Assembly: GCA_028873595.1 (NCBI GenBank)
Contig: JAPPOV010000045.1
Location: 1-64,000, forward strand
Reading direction: 5' to 3'
Length of the DNA: 64,000 bases
Source of the DNA: Gemmatimonadota bacterium
Lineage (GTDB): Bacteria > Gemmatimonadota > Gemmatimonadetes > Longimicrobiales > Gaopeijiaceae
Below are positions 9,513-18,513 of this stretch, in pieces. The position numbers were made by a program, and so were the translations under genes. Each line of letters opens with the position of its first letter. The stretch's first letter is position 1. The notes beneath the pieces were generated by a model. The model was given only the letters and a program-made list of their open reading frames with translations. It was not told the origin of the DNA and did no database searches.

Positions 9513-10829
9513 ATGGCGAACAACCCAGTCGCAAACCTTCTTCGGGCTCCGGAGCTGAAAGAGAAGCTTCTCTTCACGCTCTTCATCCTGCTGATCTACC
9601 GGGTCGGCGCACACATCACCGTGCCCGGGCTGGATGTCAACGCGCTTCGTCTGGCGTTCGGAAACCTTCAGAACACGTTCTTTGGCATCTACGACATGTT
9701 CGTGGGTGGTGGGCTTTCGCGTGCCACGATCCTCGCGCTCGGCATCATGCCGTATATCTCTGCGAGCATCATGTTCCAGCTCCTCGCTGCGGTCTTCCCG
9801 ACCATCGAGAAGCTGCAAAAGGAAGGCGAAGACGGGCGTAAGAAGCTGACACAGTGGACGCGGTACACGACTGTCGGTCTCTCCGCGGCTCAGGCATACG
9901 GATACTCCGTCTTCCTGCAGTCCATTCCGGGTGCCGTTTCGAGCCCGGGCTTCGCCTTCATGTTCACGACCGTCATCGTACTGACGGTCGGTGCGATCTT
10001 CGTGATGTGGCTCGGTGAGCAGATCACGGATCGTGGGATCGGGAACGGGATGTCACTCCTGATTTTCTTCTCGATCATCGAAACGTTCCCGGCGGCGATC
10101 GGCCGTACCTGGGAGTCGTTCACGCTCGGTGAGATCGGCGCGTTCAGTCTTGTTGCGCTCGTCGCGACGGTGGTGGCGATCACGGCCGGTGTGGTCGCAA
10201 TGACGATGGCCGCCCGGAAGATCCCGGTTCAGATCCCCCGGAAGGTGGTTGGGCGGGGCCGAATCCGTGAAGGTCAGAAGAGCTTCATTCCGCTTCGCGT
10301 GAACTCGGCCGGAGTCATGCCGATCATTTTCGCGCAGTCATTCATCGTCGTGCCTGGTACAGCCGCGGCGTTCGTGGATCTCGGTCCGCTGTCGACACTG
10401 GCGGAGATCTTCCAGCCTCAGACGATGACGTACTACGTCACGTACGGGTTGCTTATTCTCTTCTTCACGTACTTCTACACGGCGATCATCTTCAATCCGG
10501 TCGACCTGGCAGAAAATCTGAAGAAGCAAGGCGCGTTCATTCCTGGTGTGAAGCCAGGTGCGCGCACCGCGGAATACATCGACCGCGTTCTGACCCGAGT
10601 TACGCTCCCCGGCTCGATCTATCTGGCGATCATCGCACTCGTGCCGTTCTGGATCTTCGACATCTTCGGTATCCAGACCTTCTTCTTCGGTGGTACGAGT
10701 CTCCTGATCGTGGTTGGTGTCGGACTTGATACCGTACAGCAGGCTCAGCAACTCCTTCTCCTCAGGAACTACGACGGGTTCATGAAGAAGGGTCGCGTGA
10801 AGATGCGCGGTCGCCAGCGTTATATGTAG
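9513..10829 (+). CDS. secY: Protein translocase subunit SecY
   Basis: The 438-aa inner-membrane protein forms the channel of the Sec translocon with SecE and SecG; SecA, encoded at 42832, drives export through it. About ten hydrophobic segments are visible. Family motifs include GIMPYISASIMFQLL, LGEQITDRGIGNGMSLLIF and the cytoplasmic RKIPVQIPRKVVGRG loop. The C-terminus GFMKKGRVKMRGRQRYM is typical. It begins 14 nt after rplO and is likely co-transcribed with the spc genes. Confidence 0.99.
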   Translation: MANNPVANLLRAPELKEKLLFTLFILLIYRVGAHITVPGLDVNALRLAFGNLQNTFFGIYDMFVGGGLSRATILALGIMPYISASIMFQLLAAVFPTIEKLQKEGEDGRKKLTQWTRYTTVGLSAAQAYGYSVFLQSIPGAVSSPGFAFMFTTVIVLTVGAIFVMWLGEQITDRGIGNGMSLLIFFSIIETFPAAIGRTWESFTLGEIGAFSLVALVATVVAITAGVVAMTMAARKIPVQIPRKVVGRGRIREGQKSFIPLRVNSAGVMPIIFAQSFIVVPGTAAAFVDLGPLSTLAEIFQPQTMTYYVTYGLLILFFTYFYTAIIFNPVDLAENLKKQGAFIPGVKPGARTAEYIDRVLTRVTLPGSIYLAIIALVPFWIFDIFGIQTFFFGGTSLLIVVGVGLDTVQQAQQLLLLRNYDGFMKKGRVKMRGRQRYM

Positions 10830-10856
10830 CCTGACGGATCAGGTGAGGTAATTCGA

Positions 10857-11522
10857 ATGGTCGTTGTGCTCCTCGGGCCTCCGGGGGTGGGCAAGGGAAC
10901 TCAGGCCGTGCGCCTGGTCGACGAACTTTCCGCAGCGCACGTGTCGACGGGAGACCTCCTTCGGGCTGCGCGTCGTGACGGTACGGAGCTCGGCAAGATT
11001 GCCCAGGGATTCATGGATCGAGGCGAGCTCGTACCCGACGAACTCATCCTCGATCTGGTCAAGGAACACCTCGCCGGGATCGATGCCTCAACCGACGTGA
11101 TGTTCGACGGCTTCCCCCGCACGACGGATCAAGCCACGGGCCTGGATGGCGTACTCGAAGCGAGTGGTCGGAAGGTGGATTCGGTCGTTCTCTTCGAGGC
11201 ACCCGATGATGTGCTGATCAAGCGCCTGAGTGGGCGACGGAGCTGCCCGGATTGTGGGGCCGTGTTCAACACCTACTTCAGTCCACCCGCGGCAGAGGGT
11301 GTGTGCGATCGGTGCGGAGGTGCACTCGTTCATCGTGCCGACGACGAGCCGGAAACGGTGCAGCGTCGTCTGCAGGTATACCTCGATCAGACCGCCCCTT
11401 TGATCGCGTTCTACGAAGAACACCCGGCGATGATGACGAGTATCGCGGCGGATCGCGACGTGGATCAGATATACGGGGAGTTTCGCTCCGCGGTGACAGC
11501 CGGTGACGGGGCCGACTCGTGA
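10857..11522 (+). CDS. adk: Adenylate kinase, zinc-type long form
   Basis: The 221-aa cytoplasmic enzyme interconverts ATP + AMP and 2 ADP. The P-loop GPPGVGKGT is at residues 7-15, followed by the AMP-binding STGDLLRAA and DGFPRT motifs. The LID domain has four cysteines at 130, 133, 150 and 153, so it is the zinc-binding form. The start is ATG 10857, 27 nt after secY. Its stop overlaps the GTG of map by 4 nt. Confidence 0.98.
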   Translation: MVVVLLGPPGVGKGTQAVRLVDELSAAHVSTGDLLRAARRDGTELGKIAQGFMDRGELVPDELILDLVKEHLAGIDASTDVMFDGFPRTTDQATGLDGVLEASGRKVDSVVLFEAPDDVLIKRLSGRRSCPDCGAVFNTYFSPPAAEGVCDRCGGALVHRADDEPETVQRRLQVYLDQTAPLIAFYEEHPAMMTSIAADRDVDQIYGEFRSAVTAGDGADS

Positions 11523-12313
11523 TCAACCTGCGGACGCAGGGCGAGATGGACACGATCGCCCATGCCGGCTCGATCATTGGCCGTTGTCACGCCGAATTGA
11601 GCGCCCGCATCGTCCCCGGGGTCTCCACTCAGGAGATCGACACGTTCGTCGAGGAGTTCATCGTCGGTCACGAGGGTGCGATCCCTGCATTCAAGGGCCT
11701 GTACGGCTTTCCGGGGAGTGCTTGCATCTCGCTGAACGAAGAGGTCGTTCACGGCATTCCGAGTGAAGACCGGATCCTCAATGAGGGGGACATCGTCTCC
11801 GTCGACATCGGTGTCCGTCTCGATGGCTGGTATTCGGACTCGGCGCGCACGTTCGCCGTGGGGAGCATCTCATCAGAGGCTCGAGCGCTCCTCGACGTCA
11901 CGTCTCTCGCGCTCGACGCGGCCATGGAGGTCAGCGTCCCTGGGAATCATGTGGGTGACATCGGGGCTGCGGTCATCAGGACGTGCGAAGGCACGAACTA
12001 CGGGATCATACGGGAGCTCGTCGGTCACGGCGTGGGGAGGGAGCTGCACGAAGAGCCTCAGGTTCCCAACTATGGGCGGGACGGGCACGGACCGTTGCTT
12101 CGTGAAGGCATGGTCCTCGCGATCGAGCCGATGCTCTCCGCCGGCACACCCCGGATCAAGACACTCGAGGATGGCTGGACCGTCATCACGGCGGATCGTT
12201 CACTGTCGGCTCATTTCGAGCACACGGTGGGCATCACAAAGGATGGACCGAGGATTCTGACCCTGGCAGAAGGGCCGATCGCGGCAGGAAATCCTGCTTC
12301 CGAGACGTCTTGA
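11519..12313 (+). CDS. map: Methionine aminopeptidase, type I
   Basis: The 264-aa cytoplasmic enzyme removes the N-terminal methionine from new proteins. The metal ligands are in place: the two aspartates in [16 protein letters not shown], the histidine in [12 protein letters not shown], the glutamate in MVLAIEPML and the last glutamate in [11 protein letters not shown]. The start is GTG 11519, overlapping adk (GTGA). The C-terminal 12 residues are a short extra tail. The next gene is rpmJ and no infA lies between. Confidence 0.98.
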   Translation: MINLRTQGEMDTIAHAGSIIGRCHAELSARIVPGVSTQEIDTFVEEFIVGHEGAIPAFKGLYGFPGSACISLNEEVVHGIPSEDRILNEGDIVSVDIGVRLDGWYSDSARTFAVGSISSEARALLDVTSLALDAAMEVSVPGNHVGDIGAAVIRTCEGTNYGIIRELVGHGVGRELHEEPQVPNYGRDGHGPLLREGMVLAIEPMLSAGTPRIKTLEDGWTVITADRSLSAHFEHTVGITKDGPRILTLAEGPIAAGNPASETS

Positions 12314-12338
12314 GAGGGGTCCCAGGGCTAGTTATACT
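12310..12338 (+). promoter_or_regulatory. Sigma70-type promoter before rpmJ
   Basis: TTGAGA (12310-12315) and TATACT (12333-12338) are separated by exactly 17 nt, close to the TTGACA/TATAAT consensus. The -35 overlaps the map stop codon. Transcription would start about 30 nt before the rpmJ GTG. It could give the alpha block (rpmJ-rpsM-rpsK-rpsD-rpoA-rplQ) its own promoter. Based on sequence only. Confidence 0.6.
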
Positions 12339-12374
12339 ACCAAGCTCTGCTACAAACGGATTTGGAGACGAGAA

Positions 12375-12491
12375 GTGAAGGTCCGAAGCAGCGTAAAACC
12401 GATCTGTGAGCACTGTAAAGTGATCCGCCGCAAGGGAGTGGTTCGCATCATCTGCTCACGAAATCCCAAGCATAAGCAGCGACAGGGTTAA
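12375..12491 (+). CDS. rpmJ: 50S ribosomal protein L36, zinc type
   Basis: A GTG-started frame gives 38 aa: [19 protein letters not shown] and on to a C-terminus rich in basic residues. The Cys-x2-Cys pair at 11/14, Cys27 and His33 form the zinc site of the C+ form of L36. Length is typical. It lies 2 nt before rpsM. A GGAGACGAGAA stretch upstream can act as ribosome binding site. Confidence 0.96.
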   Translation: MKVRSSVKPICEHCKVIRRKGVVRIICSRNPKHKQRQG

Positions 12492-12493
12492 CC

Positions 12494-12874
12494 ATGGCAC
12501 GTATTGCCGGAGTCGATCTTCCGCGCGGTAAGCGCATTGAGATCGCCCTCACGTACATCTTCGGGATCGGCCCGACGCGGGCGAAGGAGATCCTCGACGC
12601 GTGCGGTGTGGACCCTGATCGTCGTACTCAGGATCTCGACGACGACGATGTGAATCGTCTCCGTCGCCAGATCGAGGGGAATTACAAGGTCGAAGGTGCC
12701 CTTCGAACTGAGCGTTCCATGAACATCAAGCGGCTGATGGATATCGGCTGCTACCGCGGCTTGCGTCATCGCCGTGGTCTGCCCGCCCGAGGTCAGCGCA
12801 CCAAGACCAACGCGCGGACGCACAAGGGCAAGAAGCGGGCAATCGCCGGCAAGAAGGCTCCGCCCAGGAAGTAA
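12494..12874 (+). CDS. rpsM: 30S ribosomal protein S13
   Basis: The 126-aa product starts [20 protein letters not shown] and has the S13 signature [20 protein letters not shown] with a lysine-rich tail. S13 sits at the top of the 30S head and contacts 50S and P-site tRNA. It follows rpmJ by 2 nt. Confidence 0.99.
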   Translation: MARIAGVDLPRGKRIEIALTYIFGIGPTRAKEILDACGVDPDRRTQDLDDDDVNRLRRQIEGNYKVEGALRTERSMNIKRLMDIGCYRGLRHRRGLPARGQRTKTNARTHKGKKRAIAGKKAPPRK

Positions 12875-12969
12875 CCATGACGCCGCGATGCCATGGGATG
12901 GCTCTCCAGGCCCCCCGCGCTTGCGGCTTCTGATTCTACGAAGTGATCCGCAGCACAGGACATACAGAC

Positions 12970-13356
12970 GTGGCCACACCAGCACCCAAGAAGCGCTCGA
13001 AGAAGGTCGTCGAGGCCGAGGGCGTCGCTCACATCAAAGCGACGTTCAACAACACGACGATCACGATCACGGACAACGCCGGCAACACGATTTGCTGGGC
13101 TACTGCGGGCAAGGCCGGATTCAAGGGCTCCAAGAAGTCGACCCCGTTCGCTGCCACCGTGGCGGGTGAGCAGGTCGGCCGCGAGGCTGCGGCCATGGGT
13201 GTGAAGCGCGTGGACGTGCGGGTGCAGGGGCCGGGGTCGGGGCGTGAGTCCGCGATTCAGGCGCTCGCTTCAGCCGGAATCTTCATCAAGTCCATCCTCG
13301 ACGTCACGCCGCTACCACACAACGGCTGCCGCCCGCCGAAGAAGCGCAGGGTTTAA
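12970..13356 (+). CDS. rpsK: 30S ribosomal protein S11
   Basis: Translation from GTG 12970 gives 128 aa beginning (V/M)[17 protein letters not shown] and the S11 core [20 protein letters not shown]. It ends [18 protein letters not shown], the universal S11 end. S11 is in the platform near the Shine-Dalgarno helix. The frame is open to 12943, but the family favours the later GTG. The 95-nt spacer after rpsM holds no other gene. Confidence 0.97.
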   Translation: MATPAPKKRSKKVVEAEGVAHIKATFNNTTITITDNAGNTICWATAGKAGFKGSKKSTPFAATVAGEQVGREAAAMGVKRVDVRVQGPGSGRESAIQALASAGIFIKSILDVTPLPHNGCRPPKKRRV

Positions 13357-13359
13357 GTC

Positions 13360-13995
13360 ATGGCTCGCTATACCGGACCCGTCTGCAAGCTCTGCCGCCG
13401 CGAAGGCCAGAAGCTGTTCCTGAAGGGTCAAAAGTGCTACACCGAAAAGTGTCCGATTGAGCGCCGCGCCTATCCGCCGGGACAGCACGGTCCGGCCCAG
13501 GCTCGTCGCCGTAAGCAGTCGGACTACGCGGTTCAGCTCCGGGAGAAACAGAAGGTGAAGAGGATCTACGGGCTGGCCGAGAAGCAGTTCCGGAGCCTCT
13601 TCGAGTACGCGAACCACATTCCCGGCGTCACGGGCGACAACCTGCTGATCGCGCTGGAGTCGCGTCTCGACAACATCATTTTTCGGATGGGCTTTGCGCA
13701 GAGCCGCAACCAGGCGCGTCAGATGGTGCGTCATCGTCACGTCGAGGTGAATGGCCGGACGGTCGATGTCCCGAGCTTCCGGGTGTCTGCGGGTGACGAG
13801 ATTTCGATTCGCTCGAAGTCGAAGAACATCCTTCCGGTCGAAGCCTCGCTCGAAGCCCGCACGCGGCCCGCTCTCCCCGAGTGGCTGGCTCTGGATGAGA
13901 AGGCGCGTGTGGGTCGCGTCGTTCGGGTGCCGATGCGCTCGGATATCTCGTTCCCGATCCAGGAGCAGCTGATCGTGGAGCTCTACTCGAAGTAA
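13360..13995 (+). CDS. rpsD: 30S ribosomal protein S4, zinc type
   Basis: The 211-aa product begins MARYTGPVCKLCRREGQKLF and has four cysteines in the first 31 residues (CKLC, then C and C in KCYTEKCPIERR), the C+ zinc form. The S4 RNA-binding domain is at about 100-160, with RLDNIIFRMGFAQSRNQARQ. S4 starts 30S assembly and in some bacteria represses the alpha operon. It starts 3 nt after rpsK. Confidence 0.99.
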   Translation: MARYTGPVCKLCRREGQKLFLKGQKCYTEKCPIERRAYPPGQHGPAQARRRKQSDYAVQLREKQKVKRIYGLAEKQFRSLFEYANHIPGVTGDNLLIALESRLDNIIFRMGFAQSRNQARQMVRHRHVEVNGRTVDVPSFRVSAGDEISIRSKSKNILPVEASLEARTRPALPEWLALDEKARVGRVVRVPMRSDISFPIQEQLIVELYSK

Positions 13996-14056
13996 TGCAC
14001 TCGCCGTGGCTCCTCTGGGGAGCGCAGGGCGTCAACGGAGCATTCAGGAGGGTACT

Positions 14057-15109
14057 GTGGAATTAGATCTGAACGGACTCGTACTTCCCGAGCGCGTCGA
14101 GCGCGTCGAGCGTGTCGACGCGATGGACAGTGCGCGGTCAGCTCAGTTCGTGATCGAGCCGCTCGAGCGTGGCTTCGGCCACACACTCGGCAACTCGGTA
14201 CGTCGAGTTCTTCTTTCGTCTCTGCGGGGTTCGGCCGTCTGGGCCTTCCGCATCGACGGTGTGGTGCATGAGCACCAGACGATTCAGGGCGTGGTCGAAG
14301 ACGTCCACCAGGTTATTCAGAACCTCAAGTCGTTGGTCGTCACGTTGGACGAAGACGTCGATCAGGTGGTTCTGGAACTGCACGTCGATAAGGCCGGCCC
14401 GGTGACCGCGTCGATGATTCAGGCGCCTGCTGGCTCCGAAGTCATGGACGACGACCACCACCTGTTCACGCTTCAGGAGGATCGCTCCCTCAACATGGAG
14501 CTCTACGTGAACAAGGGCCGTGGCTTCGTACTGGCCGACGCGCATCCGATTCCACGCAGTGCTCCGGTCGACCTGGTTCGGATCGATGCGATCTATAACC
14601 CGGTTCGTCGGGCAAACTTTTCCGTCGAGGAGACCCGCGTCGGTCAGCGCACGGACTTCGATCGCCTCACATTGCATATCGAGACGGATGGGTCCATCGA
14701 CCCGGAAGGTGCGGTTGCGTACGGTGCCGAGCTCGTGCGCAAGCACCTCGAGTACATGCTGTACTTCGGTGAGGGCGGAATCCCGGAGGTCGTACCGCAG
14801 GGTGCGTCCCCGGTGCCCGAGCGTCTGCAGGACCTTCTCGAGCGTCCGATCGAGGACCTCGCGGAGCTCTCCGTGCGTTCACGGAACTCGCTTCAGAAGG
14901 AGAGCATCCAATCTCTCGGTGACCTGGTGCAGCGGACTGAAGAGTCGATGCTCCAGATCGAGAACTTCGGAAAGAAGTCCCTCAAGGAAATCTCCGATTC
15001 CCTCGAGGAGCATGGTCTCCGGTTCGGCATGAAGCTCGAGCAGGGTGACGACGGTCGCCTCTTCTTCGTGGAAGACGAGGCTGAAGCCGCGGCTGGCGGC
15101 GAGGAGTAA
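14057..15109 (+). CDS. rpoA: DNA-directed RNA polymerase alpha subunit
   Basis: Translation from GTG 14057 gives 350 aa. A CAGGAGGG ribosome binding site lies a few bases upstream. The N-terminal domain with [20 protein letters not shown] dimerises and nucleates core polymerase. After a linker, the C-terminal domain at about 270-335 ([38 protein letters not shown]) binds UP elements and activators. It is slightly longer than E. coli RpoA (329 aa), with an acidic Glu/Ala tail. Only 2 nt separate it from rplQ. Confidence 0.99.
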   Translation: MELDLNGLVLPERVERVERVDAMDSARSAQFVIEPLERGFGHTLGNSVRRVLLSSLRGSAVWAFRIDGVVHEHQTIQGVVEDVHQVIQNLKSLVVTLDEDVDQVVLELHVDKAGPVTASMIQAPAGSEVMDDDHHLFTLQEDRSLNMELYVNKGRGFVLADAHPIPRSAPVDLVRIDAIYNPVRRANFSVEETRVGQRTDFDRLTLHIETDGSIDPEGAVAYGAELVRKHLEYMLYFGEGGIPEVVPQGASPVPERLQDLLERPIEDLAELSVRSRNSLQKESIQSLGDLVQRTEESMLQIENFGKKSLKEISDSLEEHGLRFGMKLEQGDDGRLFFVEDEAEAAAGGEE

Positions 15110-15111
15110 CG

Positions 15112-15465
15112 GTGCGGCATCGCAAGAAAGGGAGGCAGCTCTCCCGAACTCGGAGTCACCGGAAGGCGACGTTGCGTAACCTCGCGACATCCCTGTTCCG
15201 CCATGAGCGCATCGAGACGACCACGGCCAAGGCCAAAGAGCTCCGCCCATACGCGGAGCGACTGATCACGCTGGCGCGTCGCGGTGACGTTCACGCGCGC
15301 AGACTGGCGGCCATGAAGATCCAGGATCGAGAGATTCTCGGTAAGCTGTTCGACGAGATCGCTCCTCGGTACATGGAGCGTCCGGGTGGCTACACCCGAG
15401 TGCTCAAACTCGGGAACCGGAAGGGTGATGCGGCAGAGATGTCGCTCATCGAGCTCGTCCGTTAG
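15112..15465 (+). CDS. rplQ: 50S ribosomal protein L17
   Basis: The 117-aa product starts at GTG 15112 as (V/M)[19 protein letters not shown] and ends [20 protein letters not shown], both typical of L17. It lies near the tunnel exit. It closes the canonical alpha operon. Confidence 0.98.
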   Translation: MRHRKKGRQLSRTRSHRKATLRNLATSLFRHERIETTTAKAKELRPYAERLITLARRGDVHARRLAAMKIQDREILGKLFDEIAPRYMERPGGYTRVLKLGNRKGDAAEMSLIELVR

Positions 15466-15514
15466 GTTGCCCGCCTTCACACGCGCAGACTCTTCCAAAG
15501 GAAGGACGAAGGAC

Positions 15515-16081
15515 ATGTCGGACAACGCTTCACGACGCGGCGCAGTAGACATGGGAATGCTGCTGATGATCATGGCATTCCTGGTCATCGGCGGGTTCAT
15601 GTTCTGGCTGAACTCACAGGCCGCTGCAGAGCGACAAGCTCAGATCGACGCCGCGGCGGCCCTTGCCGCAGCGGAGGAAGCTGAGAACGCAGCCGCTACG
15701 GTCGAGACGGTCGCCATCGGTGACATCGAAATCGATCCCGGCCCGTTCGTCGGCACCAAGCTCCGTAGCGAAGGTGCGGTGGCCAGTATGCTTGGTTCCC
15801 AGGGGTTCTGGCTCGCGACACCGAGCGGTAACCCGTTCCTGGTTGCGTGGTCGGAGGAGCTCCTGGCCGAGGGTGCGAGTGTGGCGATGGGTGATACCAT
15901 TGCGGTCGAGGGTACCGTCACCGAGATGCAGGAGCTCACGCTCGTGCAGTGGTCGACGGCGCAGACGATCTCCGAGACGGACCGCATCGTCGCCGAATTC
16001 GCGACGCATTATATCGCTGCAGATCGGGTGGATGTCATGACCGGTCAGGGCGGCGAGAACGAAGGTTCCGAGGGCAACTAG
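15515..16081 (+). CDS. Membrane-anchored protein of unknown function (possible OB-fold)
   Basis: I do not recognise a named family. The 188-aa product has a basic N-terminus, one membrane segment at about residues 13-33 and an Ala/Glu-rich helix at about 35-62. A periplasmic-type domain at about 65-165 has alternating hydrophobic residues and short turns (GDTIAVEGTVTEMQELT), suggesting an OB-fold. ATG 15515 has an AAGGACGAAGGAC leader. It lies between rplQ and rpmB, facing the same way, so it is probably co-expressed with ribosomal genes. Function unknown. Confidence 0.75.
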   Translation: MSDNASRRGAVDMGMLLMIMAFLVIGGFMFWLNSQAAAERQAQIDAAAALAAAEEAENAAATVETVAIGDIEIDPGPFVGTKLRSEGAVASMLGSQGFWLATPSGNPFLVAWSEELLAEGASVAMGDTIAVEGTVTEMQELTLVQWSTAQTISETDRIVAEFATHYIAADRVDVMTGQGGENEGSEGN

Positions 16082-16123
16082 CCCCAACTCAACAGACGAT
16101 TCGAACGAAGCAGGTATAGAGAG

Positions 16124-16336
16124 ATGGCTCGAGTGTGCTATTCGTGTGGCAAGGGCCCCGCTACGGGGAACAACGTCAGTCACGCGCATAACAAGACGCG
16201 GCGCCGTTGGTTGCCGAACCTCCAGACGGTGAAGATCGTCGACGAGAATGGTGATCGTCGGCGAGTTCGGGTGTGCACCCGCTGCATCTCCGCTGGCAAG
16301 ATCACGAAGGCCCCTGCCTTGACGGTGGAGGCCTGA
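16124..16336 (+). CDS. rpmB: 50S ribosomal protein L28, zinc type
   Basis: The 70-aa product starts [20 protein letters not shown] and has the L28 pattern [16 protein letters not shown]. Two cysteine pairs (CYSC at 5/8 and CTRC near 51/54) mark the zinc-binding form. rpmB is more often next to rpmG, so its place after the alpha operon is a local variation. It is the last housekeeping gene before the polysaccharide locus. Confidence 0.97.
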   Translation: MARVCYSCGKGPATGNNVSHAHNKTRRRWLPNLQTVKIVDENGDRRRVRVCTRCISAGKITKAPALTVEA

Positions 16337-16424
16337 CGGGGCGGACGCCGCACAGCGGCCGCGTGAGCGCGGTGCGCGACGGAACATCGAGGCCCTCCCG
16401 GATCGACGGGGGGGGCTCTACTTT

Positions 16425-16440
16425 TGGGGGTGGCACCCCC
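16425..16440 (+). other. G/C hairpin between rpmB and the first glycosyltransferase
   Basis: A perfect GGGGGTG / CACCCCC palindrome is present, forming about 6 bp around a 3-nt loop. It is preceded by TTTT and not followed by a T-run on the + strand. It could slow transcription leaving the ribosomal operon, but it is not a clear terminator. A run of eight G lies just upstream at 16408-16415. Confidence 0.3.
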
Positions 16441-16466
16441 GACCTTCGACCCTTCCGTGCCAACTC

Positions 16467-17604
16467 ATGAGTCGACCGAAGATCCTGTACGTGATGGGGT
16501 CCCTCGTCGCGAACGACGTGGGCGAGGAGATGGTGACCGTGCTCGGGCGGCTGTCACGGTCCAGCTTCGATCCCCGGGTGGTCACACTGGGTGGACGTGA
16601 GGAGCTCAAGGAGCGGATCGATGAGATGAAGGTTCGGACCTACTCCCTCGGGCTGGTAGGACCGCTGGGGGCGCTCAGGGCCGTGGGAAAGGTGCGGAAT
16701 CTGATCCGCACGACCGGTGTCGATGTCGTGCACGGGTACGGTTCCTGGGGTGGCGCCGTGGCGCAGCTCGCTGCCCCGCGGGATGTGGGCGTCGTGCGTT
16801 CGGTCTCGAGACCACCGAACCATGAAAAGGACCTTCGTGGCCGCATCCTGCGCGTGCTTGAGCGGAGGGCACGAGGACGTCACCGAACGCGCTTCGTCGT
16901 CCCGAACGAAGACTCCGTCGGACTCGCGGTTCGGGCCTACGCTGCTGCCGAGGGCCATGCCACCGTGTTGCCGACGTCGATCGATGTGGCGGCCATTCGA
17001 GAACGCGTGAGTCGCCTGACGCGAGAGGGCGCGCGTCGACTCATGGGGATCGGTGAGGCGGAGACGGTCTTCGTCCTGATGTCCAACTTCGACTCAGGCG
17101 CGGGGATGGATCGAATCCTGACGGGGCTCTCCGTGGCCCGGGTCGAGGACCCCCCAAATGCGCATCTTCATTGTCGGGTCCGGTCGGTACGAGGGCTCGA
17201 CGCGGTGGAAGGCGGAGGAGCTCAACCTCGGGGACTCCGTCGTCTTCCTCGGTCCTGGAGCCGAGTCCGACCCGATCTGGACGGCGGCCGATGTCTCGAT
17301 CGATGCGACGCCGTGGGCGTCTTGGTCCCGCTCTGCACTGATTGCCATCGCGGCCGGCCTCCCCGCGGTGAAGATGCAGGCCGGGGTTGGAGGGTGGTCC
17401 GAGGAACTCGACGAATCGCTGCCGATGATCTCGGGTCAGCCCGAGCCGTTTGCGGGGGACCTCATGCGTCTGGCCGGCGATGGGAGCCTGCGCGAGGACA
17501 TCCTCGCCCACGGCGCAAAGGTGTCGGAAGAGGTGGACGTTGGAAACGTGGTCGAGAAGCTCGCCGAGTTGTACGACTCGGTGATCGTGCGGGGGGACGG
17601 TTGA
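16467..17604 (+). pseudogene. Glycosyltransferase, GT4-like, frameshifted at a run of six C
   Basis: The frame from ATG 16467 encodes an N-terminal glycosyltransferase fold (KILYVMGSLVANDVGEEMV, DVVHGYGSWGGAVAQLAA). At about 17155 homology moves to the next frame, which encodes the C-terminal half: RIFIVGSGRYEGSTRW, VVFLGPGAESDPIWTAADVS, and stops at 17604. The switch lies at a run of six C (17150-17155). Removing one C joins the halves as VEDPQMRIFIVGSG. It may be a sequencing error, a true pseudogene or a slippage switch. As read, the first frame runs on to 17636 with arginine-rich nonsense. Confidence 0.65.
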
Positions 17605-17649
17605 GGGGCGTGGGACGAAGCTGCTCCTGCGCCTGATTCGCCGCACTCC

Positions 17650-18513
17650 GTGAAGCTGCTCGTGACGGGTGGGGCCGGTCTGCTCGGGTCCGAGTTCGTG
17701 CGTGCCGCCCACCAGCGCGACGGCTGGGATGTCGAGGCACCGTCGCGGACGGAGATGGATATCACCGACGCCAGCGCCTGTGCGCGCGTGGTCGCGGCGG
17801 CGTCTCCCGATTGGGTGATCCACTGCGCCGGGTTCACGAAGGTCGACCCGGCCGAGTCCGAGCCCGACGAGGCGATGCGTGTGAATCGAGATGGGTCCGC
17901 GAACGTGGCACACGCCGCGGCCGCTGCTGGCGCCGGGATCGTGCATGTCTCCACCGATTATGTCTTCGACGGGAGGAAGGGAAAGCCCTATCTCTCCGAG
18001 GATCCAGTGTCTCCGCTCGGCGCCTATGCGAGGTCGAAGGTGGCTGCCGAGGAGGCCGTGCTCGCGTCCGTGGGGGCCGGCCGTACGCCGTGTCTGATCG
18101 TGCGTACAGGATGGCTGTACGGGCACGGGCGGCGGGACTTCGTGGACCTCGTCCTGGATCGTACCGCGGCCGGGGAGTCGCTTCGGATCGTCAACGACCA
18201 ATGGGGGCGGCCCACGTGGACTCGCAATGTGGCTCGCACTGTTCTCGACCTGATCGAAGCGGGGGTGCGCGGCGTCGTGAACGTCAGCGACGGAGGAACC
18301 GCGACGTGGCACGCATTCGCCACGGCGATCGTGGAGGCGGGCGGACTGCGGGATGTACCGGAGGGCGTCTCATCGCGAGACTACGGTGCTCCCGCGGAAC
18401 GCCCGCTGTACACGGTCCTCGACTTGGCCGCGACGGAAGGAGAGCTTGGAAGGGAGATGATGCCCTGGCGCGAAGCGCTCAGCACGTACCTGGACGAACG
18501 GAGTTCGGCGTGA
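17650..18513 (+). CDS. rmlD: dTDP-4-dehydrorhamnose reductase
   Basis: The 287-aa cytoplasmic enzyme of the extended SDR family makes the last reduction to dTDP-L-rhamnose. The nucleotide loop GGAGLLGSE is at residues 7-15, HVSTDYVFDG supplies the active-site Thr/Asp, and the Tyr-x3-Lys pair is in YARSKVAAEE. Length is typical. GTG 17650 is the start. It overlaps the next gene by 4 nt (GTGA), suggesting an operon with the phosphatase-like gene, rmlA and rmlB. Confidence 0.93.
   Translation: MKLLVTGGAGLLGSEFVRAAHQRDGWDVEAPSRTEMDITDASACARVVAAASPDWVIHCAGFTKVDPAESEPDEAMRVNRDGSANVAHAAAAAGAGIVHVSTDYVFDGRKGKPYLSEDPVSPLGAYARSKVAAEEAVLASVGAGRTPCLIVRTGWLYGHGRRDFVDLVLDRTAAGESLRIVNDQWGRPTWTRNVARTVLDLIEAGVRGVVNVSDGGTATWHAFATAIVEAGGLRDVPEGVSSRDYGAPAERPLYTVLDLAATEGELGREMMPWREALSTYLDERSSA

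Noticed and set aside
16425-16440. rpmB terminator
   Set aside because: The hairpin has no T-run on the + strand, so it was listed only as a hairpin.
17811-18509. Long upstream extension of the CysQ-like frame
   Set aside because: It overlaps rmlD and encodes arginine-rich nonsense; the family start is GTG 18510.
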